A stretch of DNA of 64,000 nt from Pyrus communis. Lineage: Eukaryota; Streptophyta; Magnoliopsida; Rosales; Rosaceae. The notes beneath the pieces were generated by a model. The model saw only the letters and a program-made list of their open reading frames with translations. It ran no database searches and was not told where the DNA came from. The position numbers and the translations under genes were made by a program. The DNA is taken from NCBI RefSeq assembly GCF_963583255.1, contig NC_084803.1:15635428-15699427 (forward strand), in the 5' to 3' direction. Below are positions 61,938-64,000 of the stretch, piece after piece (position 1 is the stretch's first letter; each line of letters begins with the position of its first letter).

Positions 61938-61983
61938 AGTTAATGAGGGTTGTTTTTTTCTCTTTTTCTTTTAAAGATTTTGT

Positions 61984-64000
61984 GTGACACACCCTGACCC
62001 GGAATGTCCACTAGGACTCCGAATCAAGCTGTGTTGGCCGACACTTGGAAGGTGACGAAGCCATAAAGTGTGATAATGTGTAAACTATGAATAAATTTAA
62101 ACCTAGAAGTGCCTAAATACACAAGTGCGCGGTGAGCGGGTATGAACCCATACACACGTGATACAGAGCATAAGTAGAGTACAGTAAGGTAAGATAACGA
62201 TTATACCATCATAAGAAGCCACCTGTATTGGGAAGTGCCACGAATCCTTGTCGATACGGAAACTTTACTACTAGATACTGGAGGGGTGCAAAAATAGAAA
62301 ATGTGAGTGGGTGAAAATAAAGCTTTTAAAAAACCATTCACTTAACAAAAGTAATAACCTCTCGTTGTAATACCTATATAATTTCCTAGAAAATCATACT
62401 ACGTATAATGATGAAATCAATTGTATATACTATCAGTAAATCCAGAAGTATACCATGATACAACATCTCATCAGAAATATAAATAATCAGGTGCTTAATA
62501 ATCCATGCTAGCATGTAAGTCAAAGTTACCTATAGTGACCTGTACGACTCACCCATATCTCATCAATCAATGCTAGCATGTAAATCGGAGTCACCTATAG
62601 TGACCTGTACGACTGAACTTATAGCTCATCAAATATCCTTGCACACGAGTCGGAACCACTTCTAGTGGTCTGTACAACAAGACGGGGTGTAAATAAGTAC
62701 ACTCAAGTGCTACGATCACGTGAAGACTATGCGAATAATCGCGGGTCACCTACGAGTCGAAACCACCTAATGTGGTATGTACAACAGGCCTGTGCACTTA
62801 CCTTGGATTCAAGGTGAGCGTAAGGTGCAGAAGGTGAACATCATGTGAAGGACTATGCCCTGGCCAGCATTAACACTGAGGTGCAGGTATATGAGCTCTA
62901 AATGCATCTAATATGGCATGTACGACTCACAAGCAACCTGTACGACAATGTCGAAGTTACCTATCATTGGAACTTGTACTACAAGGTCGGAGTTGCTTAA
63001 AACATAAATATAGTCATGCCAACTCAATCATTTCAAATAAAATGTAATCATAACCATGCATCTCACATTTCACAACATATACTCACCTAAACTTACTTGT
63101 GCATAATGCGTTCACCCTCGTACTTCAAAGCATTCACAATAATTATGCGCAGTAATATACCTATGGACATGCCATGATGCAATCCAAAACTTAACCATAT
63201 CGTAGTGCTTTCAAATATATAAATATGTACATATAGTGTGGTGTAAAATGCACAATCTATAACGCCCTACACCCAAACTATTTATTTTCGGGAATAATTA
63301 TCGGTGACAAGCCCAACTAAACACTAGCTTAACTAACTATCAATACTTACAATTCCTTACTTCAATTTCTCTATTCCTCATACACTGTTTTATGACCACA
63401 TTTAACCAACAAATCATAAAGTTAAAACTCACATTTTCACCAATTCCTTTGCATTGCTTAATTTCCCAAACAAGACTTTTGTCTCAAATATTGTATGGCT
63501 GCATCTAACGTCTCGTTAGATTGCTTACGTACCCTAAACAGGGATCAAGCCATTCGTAGTTCACCTTTCAAAAGTTCAAACCAAATCCAATTATATTCAT
63601 TTAATCCAACATATACAACAATCACACTAATATTCAACCCACAACAATTAGGTCTCAAAGGCATAATTAGAATAACAAAATTCGCATAAAAACACAATGT
63701 CAGCTCCCTGGCCGTGCGCCGCTGTACAAGCCATCGCAGGTGGTGGTCGACCGCCCCGGCTCGCTAGAAAACTCAACTATTTCTAAAAATTCTAAAAATT
63801 TACAAAAATGAAGATCTCAAAGATTAAAGCAAACTTTATACCTGTGGCCAAGGCCATTTTGGCCGGAAAACACCTGAAATTACCCACAAACCGTCGGAAC
63901 CCTAGAATTGGGTGTGATTCAATTCGACCTCCAAACTTGCTCCGACGCCTTCACCACTAATTGGGCTTTGCTCCTGGGTTCTAGGGAGGTGTTTTGGTAG
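61984..64000. mobile_element. Partial large LTR (left end), runs off the window
   Basis: TGTGACACACCCTGACCCGG at 61984 is a typical start of a large Rosaceae Ty3/gypsy-type LTR. Internally, about 62520-62960 carries 5-6 copies of a 25-30 bp motif of the form GTCGGAGTCACCTATAGTGA CCTGTACGAC with spacing of 50-120 bp. No coding region is seen up to the window edge, and the right end and target duplication cannot be checked. Confidence 0.55.

Larger units (their letters stand above)
60034..61983 (+). mobile_element. Degraded CACTA-like transposon segment
   Basis: It begins with CACATTAATAGAAAAAAGAG, a plausible decayed form of the CACTACAAGAAAA terminus. Two clusters (60050-60380 and 61275-61450) hold many copies of TTCGTCGCGCAAA / GTGCGACGAA-type motifs on both strands, as expected of CACTA subterminal repeats. 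Each cluster stands before one of two small paralogous reading frames. The right end is not identified; an LTR starts at 61984 and interrupts or abuts the segment. Confidence 0.6.

Overview
This is a plant nuclear chromosome segment, AT-rich, with introns, long intergenic spaces and many transposable elements. The gene structures and several element families (a 5S-bearing Cassandra-type LTR, a Mutator-like MITE in five copies, a widespread small TIR MITE) look like Rosaceae, probably the apple/pear group. That placement is an inference from recalled family features, not a database result.

Five well-supported protein genes are present, all on the minus strand: a thaumatin-like (PR-5) gene with a predicted GPI tail at 1880-3100 (3 exons); a second one at 21998-23581 (2 exons); a cold-shock-domain protein with five CCHC zinc knuckles at 28505-29299; the chloroplast leaf-type ferredoxin-NADP+ reductase at 35495-37933 (9 exons, 363 codons reconstructed); and an ARMADILLO REPEAT ONLY (ARO) protein at 43869-45857. 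They do not form a pathway. Two small two-exon paralogous reading frames at 60.5-61.9 kb lie inside a degraded CACTA-like transposon.

Layout. 0-3 kb: 214-bp tandem repeats, then thaumatin gene 1. 5-14.2 kb: hairpin-rich tandem repeats, then a large direct duplication carrying Ty3/gypsy gag relics; one copy was later hit by a 1.4-kb solo LTR, the other by a MITE. 14.7-17.4 kb: a 1.2-kb tandem duplication that includes part of a PIF/Harbinger-like element. 18.3-18.9 kb: a LINE 3' relic. 22-25.2 kb: thaumatin gene 2 and a perfect foldback MITE. 27.4-29.3 kb: minisatellite and cold-shock gene. 29.6-34.7 kb: a decayed Ty1/copia element with matching 5-bp target duplications. 35.5-37.9 kb: FNR. 38.5-41 kb: a tRNA-derived SINE, a foldback element whose arm holds a chimeric mitochondrial nad7/plastid psbE insert, and a hAT-like MITE. 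42-47.2 kb: a long hairpin, ARO, and a Tourist-like MITE. 47.9-49 kb: a tandem repeat split by a small LTR-like insert, and a Cassandra-like solo LTR. 53.5-54.3 kb: a large inverted-repeat element. 56.9-57.3 kb: a TRIM. 60-64 kb: the CACTA-like relic and the start of another LTR that runs off the window.

No novel defence or metabolic system was found. The most unusual item is the mitochondrion/plastid chimeric insert at 39.39-39.57 kb. The insertion sites preserved in the duplicated blocks also allow several transposition events to be ordered in time.
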